From Macrobrachium rosenbergii (Eukaryota > Arthropoda > Malacostraca > Decapoda > Palaemonidae), in NCBI RefSeq assembly GCF_040412425.1, contig NC_089766.1, positions 51,457,297 through 51,521,296 on the forward strand: a DNA stretch of 64,000 bases, written 5' to 3'. Below the pieces are notes generated by a model that saw nothing but the letters and a program-made list of their open reading frames with translations, was not told where the DNA came from and ran no database searches. This document shows positions 50,150-61,922 of the stretch, in pieces; within the stretch, counting starts at the first letter, position 1, and every line of letters begins with the position of its first letter. Position numbers and translations under genes: made by a program.

Positions 50150-50835
50150 GTGTCATTTAGTTACGTCGCCTTCATCCTAACGTAATTTGGATGGCCACAC
50201 AAGCTTTCGTCTTCTTCTATCAAGTGATATCTCTCCTTCAGGTCGATTTGTCTGCCCATAGTTGGGTGGGTGGGGAGATGCAACTGGTGAGCAATAGTCT
50301 AAAATTGGTCTAATCAGCGTCACCCATAGCGTGCACATGGCGTTGATATCTCAGTGTTCGTACCAGCTGTTTGTTTACGTTGTTTGCTACGAATCCGTTA
50401 ATATTTATAGTCCGTGCTGCAAGGCTTCGGAGAGGCTGCATCTGGGGTCTTTTACTACCCGGTGCTTCTTCGTAATGGCGCCCTTCTAGTTTGGATCAAG
50501 ATAGCGAACGCAATTTCGTGATTCCTGACCGAATCATGTGTTCGATGTGCGTTCGATTCTGTCCCCATTAAAGGCTGGGCGCTCTTCTGCACTCCCAGGG
50601 AGAGAGAGACTCCGTGATCGAGCTCTCTTTGAAATGATTTTATAGTTTCCTCGTTAGTCCTATATGGTAGAGACACGAGAATCATCCCCAAATAAAGATA
50701 TAAATGAGCTTTGCAGAGTCATGGTAATAAAAACGGACCGAGAATTGTTCCTTGTGGGGTACCTGATGTTCCTTTTTGGCTAATTTGGATATGTCGCTTT
50801 CTTGATCCTTTTTTCAAAGGAAGTAGTGATCAGCC
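50150..50835 (-). pseudogene. Non-LTR retrotransposon RT remnant (palm to thumb)
   Basis: On the minus strand, in N-to-C order: SGTPQGTILGPFL (about 50733-50765; usual SG-PQGSVLGPLLF), a frameshift, SLFGDDSRVS (50672-50698; catalytic -ADD- with A changed to G), NEETIKSFQREL, AFNGDRIERT (usual MAFNGDKFE), then after several stops TLIRPILDYCSPV (50286-50320; usual LV-P-LDYCSQLW). This order spans the palm and thumb of a non-LTR RT. Several frameshifts and stops make it inactive. The endonuclease and 3' end are not seen; element M3 lies at its downstream edge. Confidence 0.75.
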
Positions 50836-51020
50836 ATGTCAAATGGATAAATAGTCTGGATTTTAGCTGTAAGATTACTGGATTCTGAGACGAAAAAAAT
50901 TTTTTTTAAATGGTCATTGCTCCGTCAGAATGTACAGTACTTTCTTGTGTATTGCAGGAACAGAGAACATTATAGAGAGAACATTTGCTGCATCAAATAC
51001 AGGAGAACAGACAGTTATTA

Positions 51021-51069
<49 letters not shown>

Positions 51070-51492
51070 ACCAAATTGGTATAGATTCTTAAAGAATATG
51101 CTAAAGAGCTACGAACCTTCCACAGATGGAAAAAGCCATTTTGTAAAAGGAGAAATGAGAAAAGTAGGAACGAATGAAAAAGAGCGTACTGTATACACGA
51201 TACAAGTCAATATACCCTGATATTCATCACCGACAACAGATGACGAAAATTAACCAGAAAATGAATAAATTATGACAAAATACAGTAAGAAAACTGAATG
51301 CTTGCAATTATGATCAGCCGAAAATAAGTGAACGGAGACTGCAGAGGGCCGGGGCACCAGAATGAAAGAACAATATTGTTGTAAGGCAACTGACTTTGAC
51401 ACATGGGACGACCCAGCTGCCTAAAATAATAGTAGTACAGATACGCCAATCAATCAAGCTAGAATTTGAACGAGGGTATGTTCAGTGCTTCC

Positions 51493-51493
<1 letters not shown>
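50836..51493. other. No gene seen
   Basis: Contains an (ATT)n microsatellite at 51016-51068. The rest is A-rich and unrecognised. Confidence 0.4.
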
Positions 51494-51548
<55 letters not shown>

Positions 51549-51631
51549 ATAGTTATCTCTCTCTCTGTCTAGTTATCTGTAGACGGCAAAGAAATAGACT
51601 GAAGACTAGAAGACCTGGTAGCTGGGCCTCG

Positions 51632-51696
<65 letters not shown>
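51494..51696. repeat. (CT)n and (GA)n tracts in inverted arrangement
   Basis: (CT)25 at 51494-51544 and (GA)31 at 51634-51696 are complementary and 90 bases apart, so they can form a large stem. Confidence 0.9.
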
Positions 51697-51699
<3 letters not shown>

Positions 51700-52016
51700 T
51701 AACTGGCACAAGGGGCTGAACACAACAGCATCGTTGTGTATACTACTGATATGTGTGGGCGGGCTGCGTGGCAATCCCGCATCTGACTGTGGGCGAATAG
51801 TGGCGTGTGGGCGTGGGTGTGGGGGAGGCACCAAGGTTGTTTTGTCTTCTGCGTGTGGCGAATCTTTCTTTTCGTTGAAAAGGGATTTTTTCTCCCTAAT
51901 GTACACAAATACGAGACTCCCTTGCAACACTAGGGATTAGGCTGTGTTGGTTTGTGTACGTAGGAGAACGTTTAGTATCTCTCTTGTTTGTTTTTAGTGT
52001 GGGGGTGTATATACGT

Positions 52017-52018
<2 letters not shown>

Positions 52019-52085
<67 letters not shown>

Positions 52086-52086
52086 T
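52019..52086. repeat. (CT)n then (CG)n microsatellite
   Basis: About 28 CT repeats followed by five CG dinucleotides. Confidence 0.95.
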
Positions 52087-52681
52087 ATGGTATGGTATTT
52101 GCTTTCAACCTGAGCATTCTCTTAGCAAAGTCATCTCGAAGGAATTTGCGTAGCTTCGACCAACTGTACACCAACAATGGTTTGAGGCAGATAATGCCCT
52201 AAGGCCAAACGAACAGGCACTCCAATGCCCTTTTGAAGTCCGGACCTGAAGATTGCAAGACAAAGGGGGACATGCAAAAGGCTCATCAGCGTCAGGAAAA
52301 ACAGAAGCAGTGGGAGAATTCTGTAACTGCACTGTGCAGAAGGAAGAAAACAGGAGTCCAGAAGTCCTCCAGCCGCGCAGTCCGAGGATTAGAACTCTTC
52401 ATTAAGGATTCCCTTTCTAAGTGATGTCTCGTGCACCTGTCCCCTTGCTCACATTCCATTCATTTCCCAGCGACGGGACCCACCCTTCGCCAGTTTTAAG
52501 GCCGGGTTTCGTGGTGTTCGGCCTCAACACATGCACGCCCTTGCGGATCAAGGTCCTTTTTGGTGGGGGGGCGAGTCTTGGCTCTTGCCTTTCGCTCTGC
52601 TCTCAATCGGGGCGTAGGCTTCATTCTCAGGCCGTTGCGTACAGTTCATTATCTGATGCTCTATCATTAGTTTTAAAGTCC

Positions 52682-52731
<50 letters not shown>

Positions 52732-52894
52732 ATGCTTGCCTCAGTGGCTTCAGGAAGCGTTATTTTATTAAAACCCTTCTGTAGAAGTTTGGGTTTAGAC
52801 ATAATGGTTCGTCGGTTCTTATAGATGCGCGTGCTCTATCTATGGTTGTTTTATTCTCAAAGATACCATCTTTCGAAGGGACATAACACCCTGT
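52087..52894. other. No gene identified
   Basis: Open frames of 60-116 codons without recognisable motifs. (GT)n at 52686-52722 followed by a CG run. Confidence 0.35.
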
Positions 52895-53118
52895 TACTTT
52901 CCTTTCATTTTCTCTTTTGTAAAAGAGAAAATGTTAATAATTAATGTTCCGTTAATCATTTAGTTTCGTCATCCGGCAAGCATCGCAAGTTAATTGAAAC
53001 CTCGTCTTGCACAGACGTAATTTCCTTTCATTTTCTCTTTTGTTCCGTTAACGATTTAGTTTCGTCACCCCGTAAGCATGGCAAGTTTATTGAAGCCTCG
53101 TCTTGCACAGGCGTAAAC
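52895..53118. repeat. About 120-bp tandem duplication
   Basis: TTTCCTTTCATTTTCTCTTT and TTAGTTTCGTCA, GCAAGCATCGCAAGTT, CCTCGTCTTGCACAG recur in the same order. The first copy has a 25-base extra that forms a perfect small hairpin (ATTTTCTCTTTTGTAAAAGA + GAAAAT). Confidence 0.8.
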
Positions 53119-53525
53119 AGGAGCTTTGATTTGGTCTGATTCAGAAGGCGAAAGGGTCCGTTATGTGGGTTTTTACCTGTTCACCTGTGTACGTCGATCA
53201 GATGAACAATTTTAAAGCTGCGCGCGATAAGCTGATTACAAGATCCATATCAGTCATACACACAGACACTCGGATGAAATACTACAAATAAGGACCCTGG
53301 TCTGTGTGCTATTCCTCCAGGGGCGCAGGCAGGAGAGGATGGGGGGGGTTGGCCGAAGGGGGAATAGCCTGCTAGTGCTGCTGCTCCCTTGTGGCACGAA
53401 TCCGTCGGCCTTATATGGAGGCGATGTTTCTATGCCTAGAACCACTACTTTTATCTGGACAGGGCGGTGCTGCCTTGCCGTCAGTGACGCCCTTCCTACG
53501 GTTCTGATGATCTATACTGTATCCT

Positions 53526-53526
<1 letters not shown>

Positions 53527-53593
<67 letters not shown>
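53527..53593. repeat. (CT)n microsatellite
   Basis: About 33 CT repeats. Confidence 0.95.
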
Positions 53594-53596
<3 letters not shown>

Positions 53597-54036
53597 CGAA
53601 GGTAGAGAAGTCTGGACACGTTCTTTTGATGTGCCTCTGTTAACCCACCCGATGAATTATTAGTCTGGTTGTTAGTCGACTGTGGTGAGCCGCAGTAGGA
53701 GCTTGGATTGAGCAGGCTAAAGAAAAGGAGAGTAAAGTAACAAGCTTGAACATACGTGCCACCAGACATTTCACCAGAGCTGCAACTTCGGATAGTCACT
53801 AGCTGACTGTGAGACATTGCTTGGACGAAGAACACGAATTCCTGTTCAGAATTGCGCTTTCATATATGGATAGACAACAAGTGAGAACCTCATCCGCTTG
53901 TTCGAGATCGTTTCCGCTCTCAAGATTTTTTTTTTTTTTATCCAGATGGTGGGTCTGTTCTTTATATCTTATTTATTTTTTGCGCATTCGTTGTGTTTCT
54001 TGCACAAGTTGCTTCTGAAATTGTTTCTTGTAAGCT

Positions 54037-54380
54037 TTTTTAGTTTCCTATAAAAGAAAACTACTGAGATGGCTGTTTGTCTGTCCTTCCACACTTTTTT
54101 CTGTCCGCCCTCAGATCTTAAAGACCACTGAGGCTAGAGGGCTGCAAACTGGTATGTTGATCATCCACCCTCCAGTCACCAAACATACCAAATTGCAGCC
54201 CTCTAGCCACGGTAGTTTTGATTTTATATGAGGTTTAAGTTAGCTATGATCTTGCGTCTGGCACCGCTATAGGTGCCAACAACACAGGCCGCCAGCGAGC
54301 CGTGGCTGAAAGTTTCATACATCACGCTGTACAGAAAACTCGATTCGCCGAAGAAACTTCGCCGCATTTTTTACTTGTTT
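54037..54380 (+). mobile_element. Family B HINE-like element, copy B8
   Basis: TTAGTTTCCTATAAAAGAAA start, CTGTCCGCCCTCAGATCTTA, central palindrome with a few mismatches, GGTGCCAACAACACAGGCCG, TGTACAGAAAACTCGATTCG, CGAAGAAACTTCG hairpin, TTTTTTACTTGTTT end. Short subfamily. Confidence 0.87.
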
Positions 54381-54764
54381 AAATTGTGTTTTATTCAGTT
54401 ACGAAGTTATTCTCACTAATTGTTTTCATATGTTTTATTTATTCCGTTTGTATTTAGAAATATCACATCATCTTCAGCAGATGACTGAGATCATTTTATT
54501 CGAACCATTTCTTTTATCACTTCATTCACAATTACACGTGTTCGTTCCTGGATTTTCCAGACCATGACGTCACAAAAATTTAATTTTTTTTTCCCTCGTA
54601 GATTCGACTGAGGTAAAAGGAAAAATAACGTGCCTTCCAGGGAACGATTTATTTTTTTTATTCTATTATTTTTATTTTTTTTTTTTACTGTGGTTAAAAC
54701 AGTTAGGTAAGATATCGAGAAACTGCCTTCCGCAAGCCATTCTAGATAGGAACAAAACCCGTGG

Positions 54765-55167
54765 TTTTTTTTTTTTTTTTTTTCTGTAAAAGAAAACTTT
54801 TGAGATGGTTTTGTGTGTCGGTCCGCACTCTTCCGTCCGCCCTCAGATCTTAAAAACCACTGAGGCTAAAGGACTGCAAATTGGTATGTTGTTGTCCACC
54901 CTCCAATCATCAAACATACCAAACTGCTGCCCTCTAACCTCAGTGGTTTTTATTTTATTTAAGGTTAAAGTTAGCCACAATCATGCATCTGGCAACGATA
55001 TAGGACAGGCCACCACCTGCCCGTGGTTAAAGTTTCATGATCGGCGGCTCATACATCATTATTCAGAGACCACAGAAAGATAGATCTATTTTCGGTGGCC
55101 TTGATTATACGCTGTACAGAAAACTCGATTGCGCCGAAGAAACTAACGCGCATTTTTTACTAGTTTT
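54765..55167 (+). mobile_element. Family B HINE-like element, copy B9
   Basis: Long subfamily. The 5' end is replaced by a run of T before CTGTAAAAGAAAACTTTTGA. The central palindrome carries CCACTGAGG on the left arm and the matching CCTCAGTGG on the right, where most copies have CTACTGAGG/CCTCAGTAG. The 3' hairpin is damaged (GAAACTAACGCGC). Confidence 0.87.
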
Positions 55168-55338
55168 TGGCTGCATTTGGAAAGAGGTGAGAGATAGAAA
55201 GGGTTAAAGTTGTCGAGTGACGCAGCAGAAGGCGAGGGGGCAGATCCTGAAGAAGAACATCCTGCACTGACCTCCTTAAAAGTTCCTGTTGTTGAGCTGC
55301 TCGCGACGATGGTGTCCCTCCCTCCTGGTTCCCCCCCG

Positions 55339-55620
55339 TGCTGGTGCACTGTAGGCATTACTTGAGGACCTTCGCGTCATCCATTCCTTAGGCCCCTAGC
55401 TGCAACTCCTTTCATTCCTTTTACTATACCTCCATTCATATTCTCTTTCTTCCATCTGCTAGCCAGCTTCTCCTAACAGTTATTTCATAGTGTATCTGCG
55501 AAGTCTTCTCCTCCTGTTACACCTTTCAAAACTCTGCCTACTCTCAATTTCCTTTCCAGCGCTGAATGACCTCACAGGTCACAGTGCTTGGCCTTTGGCC
55601 TAAACTATTTTACATTCCCT
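55339..55620 (+). repeat. Family A SINE-like repeat, copy A12
   Basis: 5'-truncated at GGTGCACTGTAGGCATTAC; complete middle and AGCGCTGAATGACCTCACAG core; ends CTAAACTATTTTACATTCC. Confidence 0.8.
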
Positions 55621-55899
55621 CCTCGTTCCTGCAGTGTTTAAATATAGTCATGTCACCTTCTAAAGTGCTTAGAAACCCATTGTTTTCATTTATCTGATAG
55701 GCTTTGGCGTCGCAATTCTTGAGGAATAGTTACTATTTTTCACCCAGTTTTTAACCCCCAAAGTTTTGGTACCTCGCTGGAACCTCGTTTCTCCTTTGCT
55801 GAAGAAATAAAAATTGGTTGTGTTCAGCATTTAGACCTGATTCTGCCCATAGTCAATATTTCGTTGTCTCTGTCATATGCAAATGCTATAGTAAAGCCA

Positions 55900-56334
55900 T
55901 TTTAGTTTTCTGTAAAAGAAAACTATTGTGCCGGCTTTGTCTGTATGTCCCCACTTGATTCTATCCGCACTTTTGTTGTCCGCACTTTTTTTGTCTGCCC
56001 TCAGACCTTAAAAACTACTTAGGCTAGAGGGCTGCAAATTGGTATGTTGATCATCCACCCTCCAGTCATCAAACATACCAAATTGCAGCCCTGTAGCCTC
56101 AGTAGTTTTTATTTTATTTAAGGTTAAAGTTAGCCATAATCGCGCTTCTGGCAACGATATAGAATAGGCCACCACCGTCCCGGGGTTAAAGTTTCATGGG
56201 CCGCGGCTCATACAACATTTTACCGAGACCACCGAAAGATAGCTCTGTTTTCGGTGTCCTTGACTATACGCCGTAGCGGCTGTACAGAAAAGTTGATTGC
56301 CCCGAAGAAACTTCAGCGCATTTTTTTACTTGTT
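55900..56334 (+). mobile_element. Family B HINE-like element, copy B10
   Basis: Long subfamily and the longest copy. TTTTAGTTTTCTGTAAAAGA start, three variants of the CCGCACTTTTTTTGTC block in tandem, a well-preserved central palindrome, GGGCCGCGGCTCATACAACA, TGTACAGAAAAGTTG, CCGAAGAAACTTCAG hairpin and TTTTTTTACTTGTTT end. Confidence 0.88.
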
Positions 56335-57404
56335 TATTACCGGAGATAAGTGTTAGTGTTGCTAAACTTGGAAACCTGGTCGAGGACTTATTTACCAGAT
56401 TCGCTTTATTTGTTTAAACTCGCTAGTCATTTTGCCTCATCATAAATGTATGAAGTAGGATACTCTGTTTTCTGGAAGAACGTGATGTCCTTCCTGTACT
56501 TACTAAACTTAGCCGTCTGTGTCCCTTATTGAAAGGCCGTGCACAGCCCCATGAAAAATAAACGTTCTGATGCTACAATTCTATTTCAGGAGCTCATTAA
56601 AGTACCCAGTTTAACCATGTGTGCATATCATTGCACTGATTTGTGCATACGTGCATAGCCTGTGGTTTTTATTCCCCTAGTATCTGAGGCCGGCTTGTAT
56701 CAAGGACGGTGAACTGAGCGAACTCCATTATTCACATCTGACTTAACTACTCTATATAGAAGATCGAATTCCCCCTAACCATTATCCTCTAATGGTTCTG
56801 GACCTATATATAGTGTTAACAAGAGGTCCCCGGTTCAACTTAATGGAACAGGATTTGGTATCGGGTTGTGAATCATCCGGGGAACTCATCCCGGGGCAGG
56901 TAGTATGGGGGGTTGGGGTAGGGGGGCGTTCAGGGCATTTTCAGCCTCCTTAAGAAAAGGAAAATAAAAATAGATCGAGAATATTTGAGGTGCCAAGCCC
57001 TCCAATAATGGAAGAGGGTGAAAAACGCGTGAAAAAAAGCAGTAGAGGATTAATGAGTTACACATTTTTGCAGAGTTTTTGTTAAATAACTGGACCAAGT
57101 TGAAGGGAACCGTGCAATTTAGGGCCTCGCTGAAGGAGACGGAAAGAAGCGACCAGGGGAAAGTGTCATTCATTCAAGTTTCTCGTTGTTTGCAACTAGT
57201 GCAGTGGCAGGAAATGATGTGTTACTATAATGATGATGACATATTGTCACTCGGATGCCAAATGATGTTGGATTTTGGGTGGTTGCTTAAGCCCACCTGT
57301 TGAGACACCAACAGCCATTGCCTTGCTGCACCAGGTTTCACTTGAATGAATGGAGAGAGAGAGAGAGAGAGAGACAGAGAGAGAGAGGGTTAGGGGTGGT
57401 CTTT
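56335..57404. other. No gene seen
   Basis: No repeat-family match. An open minus-strand frame at 56886-57173 and a plus one at 57079-57303 lack motifs. Confidence 0.35.
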
Positions 57405-57515
57405 GGGCGCTGACCATCTGTGTGCATGTTCGGTCTCGAGCCACTGACCTGTCCCTGGCCTCTACTGCTCTGTAACGACCTTTCGACCTTTTAAATGTAG
57501 GCCTATTCCAGTCCA
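57405..57515 (-). repeat. Family F repeat, copy 2 (coding-like)
   Basis: See the copy at 20890-20997. The same frame reads through both copies. Preceded by an impure (GA)n tract at 57353-57388. Confidence 0.45.
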
Positions 57516-57883
57516 CCCAAAATCAGCATGCCCTCCCCAGCGTAAATTCCCAAAGAGATGACCACAGATTACGCAAATAAACAAAAGGAAATCGAATCTA
57601 AAAGTATAAGCGTCATGACTTGAAAAGTAAAAACGAAAGATATAGAATGGTCCAGTCCTCCCAAAAAAGAGAAGAGGTTCATGTGGTTCTCTGATTGACC
57701 GAAGTCCTTAAGGAGACGCCTGATGATAAGGACCGAAGGCAGAGAAAAGGGGTCTGGCAGTGGAAGGCTATTCCTGCCATTTTCGGCTGCCCAGGTACTG
57801 ATTAAAGAGAGATGACGCCGTGTGTAACCAACTATGGCCAACATGTTCTCAATTGGAGTCCGCCCATCGAGGAGGCTCCCCCT

Positions 57884-57890
<7 letters not shown>

Positions 57891-57946
<56 letters not shown>
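57891..57946. repeat. (CT)n microsatellite
   Basis: About 28 CT repeats. Confidence 0.95.
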
Positions 57947-57948
<2 letters not shown>

Positions 57949-58164
57949 GAGGCGGACCTCCTCAACAGAATTTAGAGCATATACATATAAAGTATTTGTA
58001 TGTGTGGATAATATATTTGAACAGATATTATATGCATATATATTTTTAGGTATTTTTCATGTGAAACTCTACTTAAACTTAATTACTTATTTATTTTTAG
58101 GTTCCTGTTTAATTTTATTACGGCGTCAATGACCTAATTGTTTTGACGCCAGTTTTAATAGACA

Positions 58165-58168
<4 letters not shown>

Positions 58169-58258
<90 letters not shown>
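58169..58258. repeat. (CT)n microsatellite
   Basis: About 44 CT repeats with one GT interruption, the longest CT tract in the window. Confidence 0.95.
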
Positions 58259-58261
<3 letters not shown>

Positions 58262-58626
58262 GTCCGCATCTTGTTCTGTATGTTGTTCTCAGTATTAATT
58301 GTTTTATTACTCTTCCAAATAAAAGAAATATTTGTATATACTGAACTCGACAGAGAAAAGCTATTAACTAGATTTGTATTTCTTCGTAAGTGTCATCAGC
58401 GAACCGAGCCGTCCTAAGGGCTAACTGCAAACGAGCAGTTTACTGATGAGGGCGTAATCCTGGATTCCGTGGCATAAATTGCGTCCTTAACAGGCACCCG
58501 AGAATTTTATGGAGCGTAATGATGTCGTCGCTCCCGACAACAAACTTCCGGCGTCAGTTTCATTCACTGAGAGAGCAAGGCCAAGGGGTCTCTCTCTCTC
58601 TCTCTGTCTCGTTCGTTATGTGGTGG

Positions 58627-59185
58627 TACTTTGGCTCGTTATATCTACGCGTCACCTACTCCGAGGTGCTAGTACTAAACATGGCGGAAGCTCAGTGGGA
58701 CGTCGTGTTTAGTACTAGCCCCTCGGGGATCAAAGATATCGTTTATTATTGTAATTAGTCGATCACGCAATATAGAAATGGGTGTATACAATACTTTGTT
58801 CCCCGAGAGGCTAGTACTAAACATGGCGTCCCATTGAGCTTCCGTTTAGTACTAGCTACTCTGGAGATCAAAGATATCGTTTATTAATGTATGATAATTT
58901 GTCGACCGCACAATATATAAATGGGTTTATATAATATTTTGATTCCCGAGAGGCTAGTACTAAACACAGCATCCCAAGGAACTTCTACCATGTTTAGTAC
59001 TAGCCCCTCGGGGATCAGAGACGTCGTTTATTAATGTAATTTGTCGACCTCACAATATAGAAATGGGTGTATATAATACTTTGATCCCCGAGTGGCTAGT
59101 ACTAAACACGGCCTCCCATTGAGCTTCCGTCTTGTTTAGTACTAGCAGCTCGGAGTAGGTGATGCGTAGGTAACAAGCCAAAGTA
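58627..59185. mobile_element. Four-hairpin inverted-repeat element M4
   Basis: Terminal arms of about 105 bases: left TACTTTGGCTCGTTATATCT then CACCTACTCCGAG; right inverse AAGCCAAAGTA with CTCGGAGTAGGTG. Four successive hairpins are built on GATCCCCGAG + GGCTAGTACTAAAC and its inverse GTTTAGTACTAGCC + CTCGGGGATC. They are spaced about 125-150 bases and joined by a repeated linker (AAAGATATCGTTTATTAATG, GTCGACC, CACAATATAGAAATGGGTGT). No ORF. It looks like a non-autonomous DNA transposon that amplified its own inner unit. Confidence 0.8.
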
Positions 59186-61190
59186 GACCCATTACTCTGA
59201 GTCGGGATGTTCAATGACAGATTAAGTGAAACGCATCTTCAATCATAGTCAGGCGGTAGATGAAAACATGCTGTTATATGTCAAGGAGCACTGTGAGATT
59301 GATTTGATTTTCTGACGGCTCCATAACTATTTTAATTTTTGGCTGTTTTCTACCTTTTCCAGAAAAGTTTGCCGAAGCTTTGCATGTAGCATTTTGTTTC
59401 TTTGTCAAACTGCTTGTCCAGAAATTATATCAGGAGTTATTTGTTAAATTCCTGTTAGTTTTTTTGTGGAAGGTTAGGGTTCTTGGAAAAAAGAGGAACC
59501 ATCATTTTTCAGTGTTGTACGATTCGGAGTGTGCTTGGTAATTCCTCAAATTTCTTCTTATGCTTTGTCCAGTTACTCTTTCAGTTCAAGTTATCTGGCG
59601 CCAGATGACTTTTGCGTACGTCTAAAGTTACAGTAGTTTATCCTTTAGGAACTTGCATTGTCTCTGACGTTTCTTCTCATGCTCCTTCTAGTAGGTCGTC
59701 AAATATAATTACATATTATTATATGTTAATTCAGTCCCTCTGCACTTAGCACAAAGCTCATGCAACTTAAGATAACTTACACTGTCTAAAGTTGTCATTG
59801 CAGTATCATAAGGCGACTTGCAGCTAACACAGCATAAAGTTATTTACCCGACAGTGGGTTATCTAGAATACCTTTCATAGAACATTGGCCAGTGGGCCCC
59901 TTGATGAAGAAGGCGCTTTTGCTGCTCTCAAAACATTATGAACTACTTTTATTGCCTTTTTGGTATCTTTGCTTTTGGTTGTAATATTATTTTCAGGTTT
60001 GTGGCCATTCGCAAAAATCGGCTTATTTTCATACCACTGGTTTTGTCATCGTTCCACGTTTTTTTTTTAAGAACAACATTTCAAGAATGCATCTGGGAAA
60101 TTTTCTTGTCCTCTCCAGCTGCATGTAGGAGGAGGGATGACAGATGTTTTGAATTATATATTTTGTGCTTGGCTTAACCAGTTGATTTTAGCGTGCCAGA
60201 CCCTGTCGCGAAGTGACAAAGCATCTCGAAGCGCTGTCTCTGGCAGACAAGGTCAGATCGTCCAACTTAACCTTTTTAAGCAAAGTGTTATGTAGAAGAA
60301 AGTGCAAAGCTGTCCAGGAATGCTACGAAGTTCATGCATATCAAACACTCCGTATACGAAGAGGAGGGCCTTTTAAAATGCACCGTTCAACCTCAGTCTT
60401 GCTCGAAGTGTGTAGTGTGTAGCAGACTCACCGACCAGAAGCGTCCTCAGATCTTTTGCAGTATTACATGAAGACTTCTTCCTCCCCCATCGTCCTCTCC
60501 CTCTCCCTCGTACCCCTGGGGTGGAGGAAGACATTTTTTAAATCCTCGCAACAGGTGGAGGAGGAGGAGGAAGCCGCCTCGCGTGCGTGTTACCTTATAA
60601 GTAGATGGTGCGTCTGTATGTGTACTTCATGGAAGGACTCGAGGTGTGTGTGTGTGTGCGTGCGTTCTTCACATGGCAGACTTTATAAGGGAGAAACAAG
60701 ATTCCCCCCCCCCCGTCCTTTTTATTCTATCGGTGACGTCACCAAAGGGGGGATGTGTTTGCGCGTTTTACGGCTTTCTTTTCTGATTCACCCTTCAGTT
60801 CTTTGATTTATGCTTTGATTTCCATTCTTCCTTATTCATTTTTTTAACTTTTTTTTTTCTATTTTCAGCGTTCGAGGTTACCTTTCATTTTATCTTGTGC
60901 CTCATGCTCATCTGATATTTCTGATTTGTGGTGCCGCGTTCATTTTGTTCTGGGTTACTTTTCATTTCTTATTTATGATTATTATCATTATCATTATTAT
61001 TATTATTAGTTTTTTGCTATTTATTATATCCTCTGGCAGTCTGATAACACTGCTTCCGGTGAGGGTGGATTCGTAAAAGGACTCGCTAATGACCTTTCCT
61101 TTAGTTATCCGCATCCTGAGGTAGGGGGGTGTGGGGTTTCATTCTGGGAACAAAGAATGCTCAGACTCTTATTTTGGTTTAGTAGATATC

Positions 61191-61193
<3 letters not shown>
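59186..61193. other. No gene identified
   Basis: Two kilobases without a recognised repeat. Open frames at 59938-60177, 60213-60422 and 60456-60806 have no motif I recognise. Short (GT)n at 60645-60662, C-run at 60705, (ATT)n-like at 60976-61007. Confidence 0.35.

Positions 61194-61252
<59 letters not shown>
61194..61252. repeat. (CT)n microsatellite
   Basis: About 29 CT repeats. Confidence 0.95.
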
Positions 61253-61256
<4 letters not shown>

Positions 61257-61533
61257 GGGTTCTTTTATCTTAAATGTACCTGAAAGCAGTGTCAGGACTC
61301 GTTCATTACAGTCAGGATAATTATTTCCGTTTTTATCAGTCTTAAATGACGTTCACTGTGGTTTTTCTGGTTTGGCAGAGTCCAGAGGTCTACACCGGGT
61401 CTTTTAAATCCTCTACAAGTGTACCACTCTTAAAGGTAGCCTTTTAGGCAAGGGCCTATGCTGGCATAAGGATTCCCAGTCAATTTCAGCAGCGTCGTCC
61501 GCATCCCTACACTTTAATCATGCGCGCGAGAGC

Positions 61534-61922
61534 TTTTAGTTTTCTGTAAAAGGAAACTACTGAGATGGCTATTTGTCTGTCCGTCCGCACTTCTTTTGTT
61601 CTCCCTCAGATCTTAAAAACTGCTGAGGCTAGAGGGCTGCAAAGTGGCATGTTGATCATTCACCCTCTAATCATCAAACATACGAAATTGCAGCCCTCTA
61701 GCTTCAGTAGTTTTTATTTTATTTAAGGTTAAAGTTAGCCGTGATAGTGAGTCTGGCAACGCTATAGGTGCCAACAACACAGGCCACCACCACCACCTGA
61801 AAGTTTCATGGGCCGCGGCTGGGCGTTTCATGGGGGCGTGGCTGAGAGGTTCAACAGCACTATACGCTGTACAGAAAACTCGATTGCACCGAAGAAACTT
61901 CGGCGCATATTTTTCTTGTTTT
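61534..61922 (+). mobile_element. Family B HINE-like element, copy B11
   Basis: Keeps the perfect 11-base sub-terminal pair: AGTTTTCTGTA near 61539 and TACAGAAAACT at 61870-61880. The central palindrome, the GGTGCCAACAACACAGGCCA block, an inserted (CAC)n-like piece with a duplicated TTTCATGGG segment, and the terminal hairpin CCGAAGAAACTTCGG followed by a T-rich end are all present. Confidence 0.88.

Noticed and set aside
59880..59945. CCTTGATGAAGAAGGCGC..., reminiscent of the 3' end of Penelope elements
   Set aside because: Similarity is vague and no GIY-YIG or RT motif lies upstream.
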